Source of the DNA: Solobacterium sp.
GTDB lineage: Bacteria > Bacillota_I > Bacilli_A > Erysipelotrichales > Erysipelotrichaceae
NCBI GenBank assembly: GCA_017539385.1
Contig: JAFYHC010000098.1
Coordinates: forward strand, 1 to 55,948
Reading direction: 5' to 3'
DNA: 55,948 nt
Positions 28,159 through 36,037 of the stretch are shown one piece after another. Made by a program: the position numbers and the translations under genes. The notes under the pieces were generated by a model. That model did no database searches. It was given only the letters and a program-made list of their open reading frames with translations, and was not told the origin of the DNA. The first letter of the stretch is position 1. Each line of letters opens with the position of its first letter.

Positions 28159-28434
28159 TTATTTTGCTTTCTTTTTCTTTTTTCCTTCTTTTTCAGGCTT
28201 TTCTGCTTTTTCGGCTTTTTCAGCTTTCTTCGCTGTCTTCTTGATGTCGTTGCGAATCAGTTCTGTGAGGTATGCCTTTACACCTTCTCTGCCTTCCAAC
28301 CACTGGATGAGATCTGCTTCATCGTTAATGTTGAAACGGATGGAGAAAGAACGATAATTTTCTCGGTTATAAGCATTGTTATATTTTAATTTTTTCTGGT
28401 ACTGCGTTTCCGCTTTCTTTTTATTGTCTGCCAT
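28159..28434 (-). CDS. Ribbon-helix-helix-like DNA-binding protein with Lys-rich tail
   Basis: A 91-residue protein. The region at about 28-65 (RSFSIRFNINDEADLIQWLE, then VKAYLTELIRNDI) has the beta-strand plus two-helix pattern of ribbon-helix-helix (MetJ/Arc) proteins. The C-terminal 25 residues are KKAEKAEK-type Lys/Glu repeats. ATG 28434 has GAGGGG seven bases upstream; a TTG at 28449 is unlikely. A 14-bp palindrome (28459-28472) overlapping its promoter is a likely autoregulatory operator. The partner or target is unknown. Confidence 0.75.
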   Translation of the reverse strand: MADNKKKAETQYQKKLKYNNAYNRENYRSFSIRFNINDEADLIQWLEGREGVKAYLTELIRNDIKKTAKKAEKAEKAEKPEKEGKKKKKAK

Positions 28435-28458
28435 TGTATCACCCCTCAATGTTGTACG

Positions 28459-28472
28459 TACTACTTGTAGTA
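28459..28472. promoter_or_regulatory. Palindromic operator candidate for the RHH protein
   Basis: TACTAC-TT-GTAGTA, a perfect palindrome overlapping the -10 of the minus-strand promoter, 25 bases before the RHH start codon. Confidence 0.5.
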
Positions 28473-28497
28473 TAGTATGTTTTTACTGCCTTGACAA
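28469..28497 (-). promoter_or_regulatory. Promoter of the RHH gene
   Basis: On the minus strand TTGTCA (28497-28492), 17 bases, TATACT (28474-28469). Its -35 overlaps the -35 of the divergent serS promoter. Confidence 0.6.
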
Positions 28498-28520
28498 ATA
28501 GGAATATGCTTGCCTAAAAT
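28491..28520 (+). promoter_or_regulatory. Promoter of the serS T-box leader
   Basis: TTGACA (28491-28496), 18 bases, TAAAAT (28515-28520). Transcription would start near 28527, just before Stem I. Confidence 0.7.
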
Positions 28521-28676
28521 ATCTTAGAATACGTTGATGAGGATAAGTAGTTACAGATTTGTAATGATAGAAAGGCAGCGGGTGATGGAAGCTGTCACAT
28601 ATGTAATGAAATCCACCTCGGAGTGAAACCAGCACTTTCCGGACTGGCCGTTATCCAGAACTATGAGTGATCCAAT

Positions 28677-28692
28677 TGTTTCACGTGAAACA
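28677..28692. other. parS centromere site 1 (inside the serS T-box)
   Basis: TGTTTCACGTGAAACA, identical to the Bacillus parS consensus, embedded in a longer perfect palindrome (28673-28696). It would be bound by the ParB encoded at 40864-41757. In the RNA the same palindrome folds as a ten-pair hairpin. Confidence 0.92.
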
Positions 28693-28724
28693 ATTGAGAT
28701 AAGAAGGGTGGCACCGCGATCTAT

Positions 28725-28750
28725 CGTCCCTTTATGCAGGGACGTTTTTA
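28725..28750 (+). terminator. T-box-regulated terminator
   Basis: CGTCCC-TTTATGCA-GGGACG followed by T's. Its 5' half competes for pairing with the AAGGG of the T-box antiterminator. Confidence 0.88.
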
Positions 28751-28770
28751 TTTGCAAAGGAGAAAAACAA

Positions 28771-30060
28771 ATGATCGACATTAAATTAATTCGTGAAAAT
28801 CCTGAAATTGTTAAAGAAAACATTAAAAAGAAGTTCCAGGATGAAAAACTTGTTCTTGTGGACGAAGTATTCAATATGGATAAGGAATACCGTGCCGCAA
28901 AGACAAAAGCAGACGGACTGCGCGGAGAACGTAACAAGATTTCCAAACAGATCGGTATGTTCATGCGTAATGGCCAGAAGGATGAAGCAGAACAGGCAAA
29001 GCAGCGCGTAAAAGATATTGATCAGGAACTGCAAGATCTGGAAGTATCTGAAGAAAAACTGGAAGAAGAAATCAAGACACGCATGATGGTTATTCCAAAT
29101 ATTATCGATCCGAGCGTTCCGATTGGAAAAGATGATTCTGAGAACGTTGAAATCGAGAAATTCGGTGAACCAGTCGTTCCGGACTATGAAATTCCGTATC
29201 ATACAGAAATTATTTCCACATTTGACGGTCTTGATCTGGATTCTGCAGGAAGAACATCCGGTAATGGCTTCTATTATCTGAAAGGTGATGTAGCACGTCT
29301 TCATTCCTCCATCCTTGCATATGCACGTGATTTTATGATCAATCGCGGCTTTACATACTTCATTCCTCCGTTTATGATCCATGGCGATGTTGTAAAAGGC
29401 GTTATGAGCTTCAAAGAAATGGAAAATATGATGTATAAGATCGAAGGCGAAGATCTTTACCTGATTGGTACATCGGAACACTCCATGGTTGGACGTTTCA
29501 TTAACCAGCTGATTCCAAAGGCAGAACTTCCGTATGCTTTAACATCTTACAGCCCATGTTTCCGTAAGGAAGTTGGTGCACATGGTATCGAAGAAAGAGG
29601 TCTGTACCGTGTACATCAGTTCGAAAAACAGGAAATGGTCGTTGTATGTGAGCCGGAAGACTCCAAAAAGTGGTACGACATCCTCTGGAAGAACACAGTA
29701 GACTTCTTCCGTTCCATGGATATCCCGGTAAGAACGCTGGAATGCTGCTCAGGTGATCTGGCAGACCTGAAAGTAAAGAGCTGCGACGTAGAAGCATGGT
29801 CTCCGCGTCAGAAGAAGTATTTTGAAGTAGGAAGCTGCTCCAATCTTGGTGATGCACAGGCAAGACGTCTGAATATCCGTATTCGTGGTGAAAAGGGCAA
29901 CTACTTCCCACACACACTGAACAACACAGTCGTTGCTCCGCCGCGTATGCTGATTGCTTTCTTCGAAAACAATCTCCAGGCCGATGGAACAGTCAATATT
30001 CCGGAACCGCTGCGTCCATACATGGGAGGACAGGAAAAACTCGTTCCGAACAAGAAGTAA
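28771..30060 (+). CDS. serS: Seryl-tRNA synthetase
   Basis: A 429-residue class II synthetase. The N-terminal coiled-coil tRNA-binding arm spans about 28-100; motif 2 (SPCFRKEVGAHGIEERGLYRVHQF) and motif 3 (at NNTVVAPPRMLIAFFENN) are intact. ATG 28771 with AAAGGAG is the start; the open frame beginning at 28663 is inside the T-box leader. It charges tRNA-Ser. Regulation is by the T-box upstream. A second parS follows one base after the stop codon. Confidence 0.97.
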   Translation: MIDIKLIRENPEIVKENIKKKFQDEKLVLVDEVFNMDKEYRAAKTKADGLRGERNKISKQIGMFMRNGQKDEAEQAKQRVKDIDQELQDLEVSEEKLEEEIKTRMMVIPNIIDPSVPIGKDDSENVEIEKFGEPVVPDYEIPYHTEIISTFDGLDLDSAGRTSGNGFYYLKGDVARLHSSILAYARDFMINRGFTYFIPPFMIHGDVVKGVMSFKEMENMMYKIEGEDLYLIGTSEHSMVGRFINQLIPKAELPYALTSYSPCFRKEVGAHGIEERGLYRVHQFEKQEMVVVCEPEDSKKWYDILWKNTVDFFRSMDIPVRTLECCSGDLADLKVKSCDVEAWSPRQKKYFEVGSCSNLGDAQARRLNIRIRGEKGNYFPHTLNNTVVAPPRMLIAFFENNLQADGTVNIPEPLRPYMGGQEKLVPNKK

Positions 30061-30061
30061 T

Positions 30062-30077
30062 TGTTTCACGTGAAACA
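30062..30077. other. parS centromere site 2 (after serS)
   Basis: TGTTTCACGTGAAACA again matches the consensus exactly. It begins two bases after the serS stop codon and lies ten bases upstream of the -35 of the SRP RNA promoter. Confidence 0.92.
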
Positions 30078-30087
30078 AAATACACTA

Positions 30088-30115
30088 TTGATAACAAAAA
30101 CAGTTTTGATATAAT
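30088..30115 (+). promoter_or_regulatory. Promoter of the SRP RNA gene
   Basis: TTGATA (30088-30093), 16 bases, TATAAT (30110-30115), seven bases before the predicted RNA start. Confidence 0.7.
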
Positions 30116-30121
30116 AACAAC

Positions 30122-30195
30122 GGTACAACAAGTATGCTCAGAACCTGGTCAGGACCGGAAGGTAGCAGCCATATGGACCTCTGCTTGGGTGTACC
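30122..30195 (+). ncRNA. ffs: Signal recognition particle RNA, short bacterial type
   Basis: The conserved SRP domain IV apical loop is present: CTGGTCAGGACCGGAAGGTAGCAGCC. The ends pair as GGTACA/TGTACC, giving a single hairpin of about 74 nt followed by a T run, as in 4.5S-type RNAs without an Alu domain (short, unlike the long scRNA of Bacillus subtilis). It binds Ffh for co-translational targeting. The gene lies between serS and tadA. Confidence 0.92.
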
Positions 30196-30209
30196 ATTTT
30201 TAATTTCTT

Positions 30210-30692
30210 ATGAAAACTCCGGAATATTTTATGAAATTAGCCTTAAAAGAGGCAGAAAAAGCACAAAAGATCGATGAAGTACCGGTTGGTTGCGTCATTG
30301 TAAAGGATGATCAGGTCATTGCCAGAGGTCATAACCAGAAAGAAACAAAGCAGCAGTCTATTCTTCATGCAGAAATCGTCGCAATCCAGAAAGCAAGCAA
30401 AAAACTTGGCACATGGAATCTGAAGGACTGTGATCTCTATGTAACGCTGGAACCGTGCATGATGTGTACTGGTGCCATTGTTTTATCCAGGATCCGTGGT
30501 ATTTACTATGGAACGCAGGATCCGAAGGGCGGATGTACGGACACATTGATCGATATTCGTAAAATAGACCGGTTAAACCATCATCCGGAGATCCATTCCG
30601 GTATAATGAAACAAGAATGCGCAGATATTCTGAAAAACTTCTTCAAAAATAAGAGAATTCAGAAGAAAAAATTGCAAAATATAGAATCTTAG
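30210..30692 (+). CDS. tadA: tRNA-specific adenosine deaminase
   Basis: A 160-residue deaminase converting A34 to inosine in tRNA-Arg(ACG). Catalytic zinc ligands are H53 with proton donor E55 (LHAEIVAI) and C83/C86 (PCMMC). The ATG at 30210 lies only 14 bases after the SRP RNA and has no visible SD; M8 (30231) is an alternative start but would remove conserved N-terminal residues. A terminator follows. Confidence 0.93.
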   Translation: MKTPEYFMKLALKEAEKAQKIDEVPVGCVIVKDDQVIARGHNQKETKQQSILHAEIVAIQKASKKLGTWNLKDCDLYVTLEPCMMCTGAIVLSRIRGIYYGTQDPKGGCTDTLIDIRKIDRLNHHPEIHSGIMKQECADILKNFFKNKRIQKKKLQNIES

Positions 30693-30698
30693 ACTCGT

Positions 30699-30727
30699 AA
30701 TCCTGCAATAGTATGCAGGATTTTGTT
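30699..30727 (+). terminator. Terminator after tadA
   Basis: AATCCTGCA (30699-30707) pairs with TGCAGGATT (30714-30722), followed by TTTGTT. A TATAAT at 30727-30732 may be the -10 of a dnaX promoter, but no good -35 was seen. Confidence 0.75.
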
Positions 30728-30753
30728 ATAATTAAGCATTATCGGGTAACTAT

Positions 30754-32517
30754 ATGGGAAGAACAGCACTTTACCAAAAATACAGATCCACGACGTTTGA
30801 AGAAGTTGTCGGACAGGAATATGTTGTAAAATCGATCCGTAACGCGGTTCGAAACGATAAAGTAGGGCATGCGTACCTGTTCTGCGGACCACGTGGAACG
30901 GGTAAAACGACAATGGCCCGTCTTTTAGCTAAATCCGTAAACTGTGAAAACCGGGCAGAGGCACCGTGCGGACACTGTGAGAACTGTATTGCATCCGCAA
31001 ATGGCTCCCATCCGGATATCATTGAGATCAACGCGGCGAACGAAACGCACGTTGAAAACATCCGTGAACTGATTGATCGTGCTCGTCTTGCACCAATGCA
31101 GGGCAAATACAAGATCTATATCATCGACGAGGTGCACCAGCTGTCCTCCGCTGCGTCCAGTGCTTTGCTGAAAACACTCGAAGAACCGCCGGAGAACGTT
31201 ATTTTCGTCCTCGCTACGACGGATCCGCAGAAACTGCTGCCGACGATCATCTCCCGCTGTCAGCGCTTCGATTTTACCAGCGTTAATGCATACCAGATCC
31301 GGGATCATCTGATGAAAATTGGTGAAAAAGAGGGAATCTATATAAATAAGGATGCTGCGATGATGATTGCGGACCTTTCCGAAGGCGGTATGCGTGATGC
31401 ATTAAGCATCATGGACCAGTGTGCAGCGTATACAGATGACCACATTACACTGGAAGAAATCGATAAGATATACGGATTAACGACGACAGAGGAAAAAGTA
31501 GATCTCATCCACAATATCAATACCGGAGATATTGAGGAAATCCTGCATAAAATGGAACGCTATGAGCAGCAGGGACTGGATCTGCAGCGCTATACAGACG
31601 GCCTGATCGAAATACTGAAAGACTGTACTGTCTATGCCGGCACCGGAAAGAAAGAACTGCTGTCCATTCTGAGTGAAGAACAGGCAGAATTCTTGTCAAA
31701 AGAAAACACATCTGGGGCGTATCTGCAGATGGCACAGGAATTCCTGGAAACGAAGAATCAGTTCCGATTTGCAGTTAATGCCATCAGTTGTATGGAGATT
31801 CGTTGTCTGAAACTGCTCAACGATCAAAACAGAACGGCAGCTGCTGAACCGGTCATCGTGCGTCAGAGTGCACCGAAACCAGTCGTAAAACGAGCTGCGG
31901 AAGTCGTTGAAAAACCGGCAGAAATTACACCGGAGCCACCGCAGCAGACATCTGAAAAAACGGTCGAAGAACCAGAAGAAAAGCCGACGGAAATCCAGTC
32001 GGAACCGGTCACCGAAAACCATGCAGGCATGAATATCTCAGAACCGGAAATTCTGACATCCGATAAAATCGTAGAATTGCTTGTACAGTGCAATAAACAA
32101 GCAAAAATCGATACAGAGAATACATTCATGCATGTGTCCGACGAAGTGACTCTGGAAGACCAGAAATATCTGGTGCTTCTGAACCAGGCAAAGATTGCTG
32201 CAGCAGGCAAGGACTGCGCCGTATTAACTGTTCATTCACAGGCTGTTGCCAACCGGATCAACGATCCGTTAATGAATGAACAGCTGTACTTCTTCCTGCA
32301 GCGCACTGCACAGATCGAAAAGATGCTGTACGCGGTGCCGGAGAGTGTGTATCAGGATGCTGTCCGGCTGTTTGTGGAAAAGCGGAAAGCAGGAACACTG
32401 CCGCAGCCATGCGCAATTCAGAAATACGCACAGGAAGTCATAAAAGAACTGACCCCGGAAGAGAAAGTGATTTCTCTGTTCGGAAAAGAAAATGTAACGA
32501 TCATAGGAGGTAATTAA
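30754..32517 (+). CDS. dnaX: DNA polymerase III subunits gamma and tau
   Basis: A 587-residue clamp-loader ATPase. Walker A is GPRGTGKTT (about 45-53), then a zinc knuckle CENRAEAPCGHCENC, Walker B IIDEVHQLS, sensor ATTDPQKLL, and SRC motif ISRCQRF. After the collar (about 360) comes a Pro/Glu/Thr-rich linker (about 370-435) and a C-terminal tau-type domain. It loads the DnaN clamp. It is followed by ybaB after one base and by recR, the conserved dnaX-ybaB-recR order. Confidence 0.96.
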   Translation: MGRTALYQKYRSTTFEEVVGQEYVVKSIRNAVRNDKVGHAYLFCGPRGTGKTTMARLLAKSVNCENRAEAPCGHCENCIASANGSHPDIIEINAANETHVENIRELIDRARLAPMQGKYKIYIIDEVHQLSSAASSALLKTLEEPPENVIFVLATTDPQKLLPTIISRCQRFDFTSVNAYQIRDHLMKIGEKEGIYINKDAAMMIADLSEGGMRDALSIMDQCAAYTDDHITLEEIDKIYGLTTTEEKVDLIHNINTGDIEEILHKMERYEQQGLDLQRYTDGLIEILKDCTVYAGTGKKELLSILSEEQAEFLSKENTSGAYLQMAQEFLETKNQFRFAVNAISCMEIRCLKLLNDQNRTAAAEPVIVRQSAPKPVVKRAAEVVEKPAEITPEPPQQTSEKTVEEPEEKPTEIQSEPVTENHAGMNISEPEILTSDKIVELLVQCNKQAKIDTENTFMHVSDEVTLEDQKYLVLLNQAKIAAAGKDCAVLTVHSQAVANRINDPLMNEQLYFFLQRTAQIEKMLYAVPESVYQDAVRLFVEKRKAGTLPQPCAIQKYAQEVIKELTPEEKVISLFGKENVTIIGGN

Positions 32518-32518
32518 C

Positions 32519-32827
32519 GTGGATATCCAGAAATTAATGGAACAGGCACAGATGATGCAACAGAATCTCGGTAAGATCCAGGAAGAACTGAACGAAACGA
32601 TCTACGAGGGTGTATCCGGATCCGACGGCGGCGTCAAAGTCAAAGTCAACGGTGCCAACGAAGTACAGGAAGTACTGATCAGTGATGAACTGATGAATCC
32701 GGAAGACAAAGAAATGCTGCAGGATATGATCCTGATCGCAGTAAACAATGCTGTAGAGCAGGCTGCTGCAGACAGAGAGGAAAAACTGGGAGTCATGGCT
32801 TCCGGTCTCAACATTCCGGGGTTATAA
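32519..32827 (+). CDS. Nucleoid-associated protein YbaB/EbfC
   Basis: A 102-residue protein starting with GTG (AGGAGG at 32505-32510 supports it). The MDIQKLMEQAQMMQQNLGKIQ start and the GVKVKVNGANEVQEVLISDELM core are typical of YbaB/YaaK dimers that bind DNA. It lies between dnaX and recR. Confidence 0.94.
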   Translation: MDIQKLMEQAQMMQQNLGKIQEELNETIYEGVSGSDGGVKVKVNGANEVQEVLISDELMNPEDKEMLQDMILIAVNNAVEQAAADREEKLGVMASGLNIPGL

Positions 32828-32830
32828 GGA

Positions 32831-33427
32831 ATGTACCCGAAAAGTCTGAATGAACTGATTGAATGCTTTCGTTATCTTCCCGGCGTCGGTGAACGCACGG
32901 CAGAGCGCTTTGCGCTGAAGGTAGCGGACATGAACGAAGAAGATGTAACACGCTTTGCAAAGTCACTTGTCTATCTGAAAGAACACCTGCATCACTGCAG
33001 CGTGTGCGGCAATCTTACGGATGATGACATCTGTGAGATCTGTGCAGATACAGGGCGTGATCACAGTCAGATCCTTGTAGTAGAATCATCCCGCGATGTC
33101 AATGCAATGGAAAAGACAAGGGAATTCTTTGGCGTCTACCATGTATTGAACGGACTGATCTCTTCCAGCAAGGGAGTGATGCCGGAGGATCTGGATCTGG
33201 AACTTCTTCTGAAACAGGCAAAAGATGCAAAAGAGATCATACTGGCAACCAGCACAACGATTGACGGCGAAACAACAGCGATGTACCTAGGCAGACTGCT
33301 GAAAGAAACTTACCCCAATCTTCTTATTACACGCATAGCTCATGGCCTTCCTTCCGGAGGACTGCTGGACTATGCAGATGAAATGACATTGTCACACGCT
33401 CTTTCCGACCGGAGAGAAATGCGATAA
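32831..33427 (+). CDS. recR: Recombination protein RecR
   Basis: A 198-residue RecR of usual length: N-terminal helix-hairpin-helix (RYLPGVGERTAERFAL), Cys4 zinc finger (C56, C59, C68, C71) and a Toprim domain (ILVVESSRDVNAMEKT), followed by the Walker-B-like C-terminus. It acts with RecF and RecO. Confidence 0.97.
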   Translation: MYPKSLNELIECFRYLPGVGERTAERFALKVADMNEEDVTRFAKSLVYLKEHLHHCSVCGNLTDDDICEICADTGRDHSQILVVESSRDVNAMEKTREFFGVYHVLNGLISSSKGVMPEDLDLELLLKQAKDAKEIILATSTTIDGETTAMYLGRLLKETYPNLLITRIAHGLPSGGLLDYADEMTLSHALSDRREMR

Positions 33428-33451
33428 AAAACACCAGGAGGACACTATTTT

Positions 33452-35119
33452 ATGAACAACGACTTACGTATTGCACAGGCTGCGACGCTCGAAGACATCT
33501 ACACGATCGCCGCAAAAGCAGGAATCGCTGCAGAAGCGCTGGAACCATATGGCAAAGATAAAGCAAAGATCTCACAGGACTTTATCAACAGTGTAAAAGA
33601 CCGCAAAGACGGAAAACTGATCCTTGTTACAGCAATCACACCGACCAAGGCTGGTGAAGGCAAATCCACAACAACAGTCGGTCTGGCAGACGGACTGGCA
33701 CAGGAAGGCAAGAATGTAATGGCATGTCTGAGAGAACCATCCCTTGGACCGGTCTTCGGATTAAAGGGTGGAGCAACCGGCGGCGGCTATGCCCAGGTCG
33801 TCCCGATGGAATCCATCAACCTGCACTTCACCGGTGATATGCACGCAATTACATCCTGCAACAACCTCATTGCTGCAATGCTGGACAACTCCCTGTTCCA
33901 GGGCAACCCGCTCAATATCGATCCGGAAAAAGTCGTCTGGAAGAGATGCATGGATATGAATGACCGCACACTGCGTGACATCACAATTGGTCAGCTGAAG
34001 CGCACCAACGGCGTAGAGCGTCAGGACCACTTTGTTATCACCGTTGCGACAGAAGTCATGGCGATCCTGTGTCTGTCCAATGACCTGAAAGACTTCGAAG
34101 AGCGCATTTCCCGCTGCATCGTTGCATATACCTATGACGGCAAGCCGGTCACAGTCAAAGACATCGACGCTGCCGGTGCTGCAACAGTCATTATGAAAGA
34201 AGCATTGAAACCGAACCTCGTACAGACACTGGAACACACACCGGTACTTGTACATGGCGGACCTTTCGCCAATATCGCACACGGCTGCAACTCTGTGATC
34301 GCTACAAAGCTGGCACTGAAACTGGCTGATTATGTCGTTACAGAAGCAGGCTTCGGTGCAGACCTCGGTGCAGAGAAATTCCTCGACATCAAGTGCCGTT
34401 CTGCAAACCTCAAGCCGAATGCAGTCGTGATCGTTGCGACTGTCCGTGCATTGAAGATGCATGGCGGCGTTGACGTTGCTGATCTGGAAACAGAAAACGT
34501 TGAAGCAATGCTGAAGGGTACCGAAAACCTGCAGAAACACATCGAATCCATCCAGGCATTCGGCGTACCGTACATCGTTGCCATCAACAAGTTCTCCAAG
34601 GATACACCGGCAGAAGTCAGTGCACTGCTCAATTGGTGCAAAGAAAACGGCTATCCGGTCGAAGAAGCGGACGGATGGGCAAACGGCGGTGCCGGCATGC
34701 GTGATCTGGCAAAGAAAGTTGCTGAGATCGTAGAAGGTGAAACACACTATGCACCGATCTATGACGTAAACAGCTCCATCGAAGACAAAGTCAATACAAT
34801 CGCTAAAGTCGTATATGGCGCAGACGGCGTTGAGTTCTCCGATCTTGCAAAAGAAAAGATCGAACAGTACAAGGCATATGGCTGGGATAAGCTCCCGGTA
34901 TGCATGGCCAAGACACAGAATTCCCTGTCGGATGATGCCAGCCTCAAGGGACGTCCGAGAGGATACAACGTACACGTTAAAGATATTTCGATCTCTGCCG
35001 GTGCAGGCTTCGTTGTTGTATATACCGGCAGTATTCTGACGATGCCCGGTCTGCCGAAAGTACCGGCCGCAGTTCACATGGGAGTAGACGAAAAAGGCGA
35101 GACATACGGTCTCTTCTGA
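33452..35119 (+). CDS. fhs: Formate-tetrahydrofolate ligase
   Basis: A 555-residue enzyme of normal length that makes 10-formyl-THF from formate, THF and ATP. The P-loop TPTKAGEGKSTTTVG (about 62-76) and PSLGPVFGLKGGATGGGYAQ region are hallmarks. It supplies one-carbon units for purines and fMet in anaerobes. AGGAGG precedes the ATG. Codon use and composition match the neighbours. Confidence 0.97.
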   Translation: MNNDLRIAQAATLEDIYTIAAKAGIAAEALEPYGKDKAKISQDFINSVKDRKDGKLILVTAITPTKAGEGKSTTTVGLADGLAQEGKNVMACLREPSLGPVFGLKGGATGGGYAQVVPMESINLHFTGDMHAITSCNNLIAAMLDNSLFQGNPLNIDPEKVVWKRCMDMNDRTLRDITIGQLKRTNGVERQDHFVITVATEVMAILCLSNDLKDFEERISRCIVAYTYDGKPVTVKDIDAAGAATVIMKEALKPNLVQTLEHTPVLVHGGPFANIAHGCNSVIATKLALKLADYVVTEAGFGADLGAEKFLDIKCRSANLKPNAVVIVATVRALKMHGGVDVADLETENVEAMLKGTENLQKHIESIQAFGVPYIVAINKFSKDTPAEVSALLNWCKENGYPVEEADGWANGGAGMRDLAKKVAEIVEGETHYAPIYDVNSSIEDKVNTIAKVVYGADGVEFSDLAKEKIEQYKAYGWDKLPVCMAKTQNSLSDDASLKGRPRGYNVHVKDISISAGAGFVVVYTGSILTMPGLPKVPAAVHMGVDEKGETYGLF

Positions 35120-35131
35120 TCAGGTAATACT

Positions 35132-36037
35132 ATGAGTTCGATCGCATATGTAACAGATGACAGAATGCTGGAATACCACCGGTTATGCCGGAATCATGAA
35201 ATGATTTTCTGGCGTCTTTCTGCCAAAAAGAGATTTACGGATTTTCATCACGGTGATCTGCTGTTTTTCTATGCGCGCGGACCCATGTCCCGGCGTAAGG
35301 GACTGATCGGCTATGCCCATTTTGATTCCATCAAAAAGCTTTCCATTCGGAAAATGTGGGATACCTACAAAGATATGACCGGCTATGACTCATATGAAAA
35401 ACTCTATGAGACCATTCACCGGGCAGCGAAGGGACAGGAAATCCCAAGCAAGATGAACTGTCTGTATCTCACCGATGTCGTATTCTTCATGACACCGATC
35501 TATCCGAAGGAAGTGCAGCTCAACATTCCTTCGAATCTGGAAAGCTACTGCTACATTGACAAAGAAGACCCGGAGATCACCGTACGCATTCTGCGCAAAG
35601 CCGAAGAACATGGCATTGACGTATGGAGCTGGGATTCCCAGGAGCGTCCGGAGATCATCTTCCGGGAAGATGCCCTGCGCCATACCATTGCCATGGTATC
35701 CAGGGAAATCGAGACAGGACCGTATTCCCGCCGTCAGCTGGCAGAAGCCGGCAGACTGGCTGCGGAAAAAGCAAAAGAAGAAGGCTGGGAACGTATCCGC
35801 ACCAGCAAGACTTCCTGCTTCAAAGCCGAGGGAGATACGATCCATATTGCACTTCCGTTCGTATCCGGACAGAAGGACAAAACCGCACAGATGCAGCAAT
35901 TGTTCGGCCGCATGGTCATGTACAGTGCATTGCTGCAGAAAGAAGAATCCGGGAAACAGGTACGCTTCGAAGTACTCGGCGAACCTGTTCCCCAGGATGT
36001 CAGAGAGATGGTGAACAGACTGAATGAAAGACTATGA
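35132..36037 (+). CDS. Uncharacterised protein with a PUA/EVE-like N-terminal half
   Basis: A 301-residue cytoplasmic protein without a firm family assignment. Residues about 24-70 (FWRLSAKKRFTDFHHGDLLF, FYARGP, GLIGYAHF) resemble the strand pattern of PUA/ASCH/EVE modified-base or RNA-binding folds; the C-terminal half is mixed alpha/beta with a Lys/Glu-rich helix near 205-220. It overlaps mnmG by 14 bp, which suggests co-expression with tRNA modification. The fold call is weak. Confidence 0.75.
   Translation: MSSIAYVTDDRMLEYHRLCRNHEMIFWRLSAKKRFTDFHHGDLLFFYARGPMSRRKGLIGYAHFDSIKKLSIRKMWDTYKDMTGYDSYEKLYETIHRAAKGQEIPSKMNCLYLTDVVFFMTPIYPKEVQLNIPSNLESYCYIDKEDPEITVRILRKAEEHGIDVWSWDSQERPEIIFREDALRHTIAMVSREIETGPYSRRQLAEAGRLAAEKAKEEGWERIRTSKTSCFKAEGDTIHIALPFVSGQKDKTAQMQQLFGRMVMYSALLQKEESGKQVRFEVLGEPVPQDVREMVNRLNERL

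Larger units (their letters stand above)
28527..28750 (+). promoter_or_regulatory. T-box riboswitch controlling serS (tRNA-Ser sensing)
   Basis: The leader holds the T-box AGGGTGGCACCGCG (28705-28718). Its TGGC bulge matches a tRNA with discriminator G, as in tRNA-Ser. The base of Stem I pairs GAGG (28539-28542) with CCTC (28616-28619), and the specifier position just inside reads TCC (28612-28614), a serine codon. Stem II is at about 28620-28672. Where Stem III belongs there is a hairpin made by a perfect 24-bp palindrome (28673-28696) that is also a parS site. The terminator stem CGTCCC/GGGACG (28725-28744) plus T's overlaps the antiterminator. Uncharged tRNA-Ser should allow read-through into serS. 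Confidence 0.93.

Noticed and set aside
28663..28770. N-terminal extension of serS
   Set aside because: The frame lies in the T-box leader and terminator; ATG 28771 has AAAGGAG and gives the standard protein.
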